64,000 bases of DNA, from positions 62,001 to 126,000 of the forward strand of contig NZ_BBUY01000011.1 in the NCBI RefSeq assembly GCF_001590865.1, in the 5' to 3' direction. The notes under the pieces were generated by a model. It did not search any database, had not been told where the DNA came from, and saw only the letters and a program-made list of their open reading frames with translations. Shown here one piece after another: positions 63,203 to 64,000 of this stretch; the stretch's first letter is position 1; each line of letters opens with the position of its first letter. Source of the DNA: Streptomyces sp. NBRC 110611 (lineage in GTDB: Bacteria > Actinomycetota > Actinomycetes > Streptomycetales > Streptomycetaceae). Made by a program: the position numbers and the translations under genes.

Positions 63203-64000
63203 ATGAAGTTCCGCCAAGCCCTGACGGCCGCCGCAGCGGCAGCCGTCATCGTGCCCACCGCCGTACTGGCCGCGCCCATCGCCGCGTTCGCCACGGAAGC
63301 CCCGAACCCGTCGGCGCCCGACACCACGCGGGACAGCACGTCCGGCGGGTCCATGTCCGAGGAGAGGCCCCCGGGTGCGGAGTGCGCGAGCGCGCCGAAG
63401 TACTTGCAGATGGCGATCGAGGGTCTGCAGTCCGAGTTCATCGCCGGTGCCGACTGGAGTCTGTCCTCCATAACGGTCACCAACACATCCGACAAGGCCA
63501 TGGAGAAGGTCAGGCCCAAGCCCTATATCTCCTCCGCCGAGATCGTCGACCGTCCGTACGAAGAGCTGGAGGCGGAGTTCCGCAATCCGGTGACGGGCAA
63601 GTGGCTGAGCTTCGAAGACGCCACGCATGACACCGCGTTCACCGGATTCCCCGTCGCCGCGCACAGCACCGTCACGCTGCCGCTGCGTGTCCGCGCGATC
63701 GACCCGGCCAAGCCCGGCCGCGGTTACGCGATCATGGAGGGGATGTTCTCCAACCAGGACGGCTCCTGCGGCTTCTCCCACCACGAGCAGTACGACTTCA
63801 AGATCCTCCCGGCGCGCGGCAAGCCTGGTAAGCCGCCGCAGGGCGGTGTCAAGAACACCTCGGCTGAGGGACAGGGACAGGGGCAGAGCCGGGGACAGGA
63901 GCAACTGGCCGCGACCGGCGCGTCTTCCGCGCTGCCGACGATCGCTCTGGCGGGCGGCGTGGCGATGGCCGTAGGAGCGGGCGCGATCATCACCGTACGC
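63203..64000 (+). CDS. LAxTG sortase-anchored surface protein (cut by window end)
   Basis: An exported protein, 266 codons visible with no stop. MKFRQALTAAAAAAVIVP begins a signal peptide ending AFATEA. A central domain (SITVTNTSDKAMEKVRPKP ... SHHEQYDF) with one Cys pair looks beta-rich. Near the end, QLAATGASSALPTIALAGG is a LAxTG class E sortase motif followed by a hydrophobic anchor and basic IITVR. ATG at 63203 follows GGGAAGG. The likely role is cell-wall attachment; function unknown. Confidence 0.85.
   Translation, partial: MKFRQALTAAAAAAVIVPTAVLAAPIAAFATEAPNPSAPDTTRDSTSGGSMSEERPPGAECASAPKYLQMAIEGLQSEFIAGADWSLSSITVTNTSDKAMEKVRPKPYISSAEIVDRPYEELEAEFRNPVTGKWLSFEDATHDTAFTGFPVAAHSTVTLPLRVRAIDPAKPGRGYAIMEGMFSNQDGSCGFSHHEQYDFKILPARGKPGKPPQGGVKNTSAEGQGQGQSRGQEQLAATGASSALPTIALAGGVAMAVGAGAIITVR

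Overview
The DNA is very GC-rich, with GTG starts, GC-rich third codon positions, tight ATGA/GTGA gene overlaps, Tat and lipoprotein signals, a DinB/DUF664 protein, a LAxTG surface protein and a PHO-box-like site. This points to an actinomycete, most likely a Streptomyces chromosome arm. I found no rRNA, tRNA, CRISPR array, transposase or phage gene.

Layout. (1) 70-1817: a secreted M28 aminopeptidase, then a small protein and a HATPase anti-sigma-type protein. (2) 2037-15106: a minus-strand nonribosomal peptide operon with an MFS exporter, a stand-alone condensation-like protein, C-A-PCP, A-PCP, A-PCP and a terminal C-(vestigial A)-PCP-reductase. It ends in a perfect 18-bp hairpin. No thioesterase or MbtH is present, so reductive release as a peptide aldehyde or alcohol is inferred. 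(3) 15418-31257: a Wzx/Wzy-type exopolysaccharide locus. It has a priming glycosyltransferase, the GDP-fucose pair gmd/fcl, two GT4 enzymes, a WcaF-like acyltransferase, Wzy, a Wzz/BY-kinase-like protein with a degenerate P-loop, and Wzx. A cytidylyltransferase/CDP-alcohol phosphotransferase pair and two secreted repeat proteins sit at its edge. (4) 31469-39742: a dormancy/stress block resembling DosR/DevR-regulated genes: Acg-type nitroreductase, DUF1918-HTH-PNPOx fusion, two CBS-BON proteins, PPK2, universal stress protein, ArsR regulator, RCK protein and DUF664. (5) 39759-48387: redox and ion genes: FMN reductase, a secreted protein, a frameshifted multicopper oxidase, NhaD-type transporter, CBS protein, Na+/H+ antiporter, PutP and a small secreted protein. 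(6) 48643-55004: HAD dehalogenase, a tendamistat-like secreted protein, a patatin/membrane-kinase gene pair, and a PhoA-type phosphatase behind a PHO-like box. (7) 55208-64000: an S10 carboxypeptidase and a phosphatidylserine-decarboxylase-family gene, both frameshifted; a P-loop ATPase; a GH5 glycosidase; a LysR/hydrolase divergent pair; a chloramphenicol-phosphotransferase-like kinase; and a LAxTG protein cut by the window edge.

The best candidates for new biology are the non-linear NRPS with a relic adenylation subdomain, the CDP-alcohol pair inside the capsule locus, the overlapping patatin/kinase pair, and the decarboxylase/S10 pair. Several upstream regions carry short tandem duplications of 9-17 bp. 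Four single-base frameshifts, apparently in or next to G/C runs, interrupt otherwise conserved genes and could be sequence errors or real decay.
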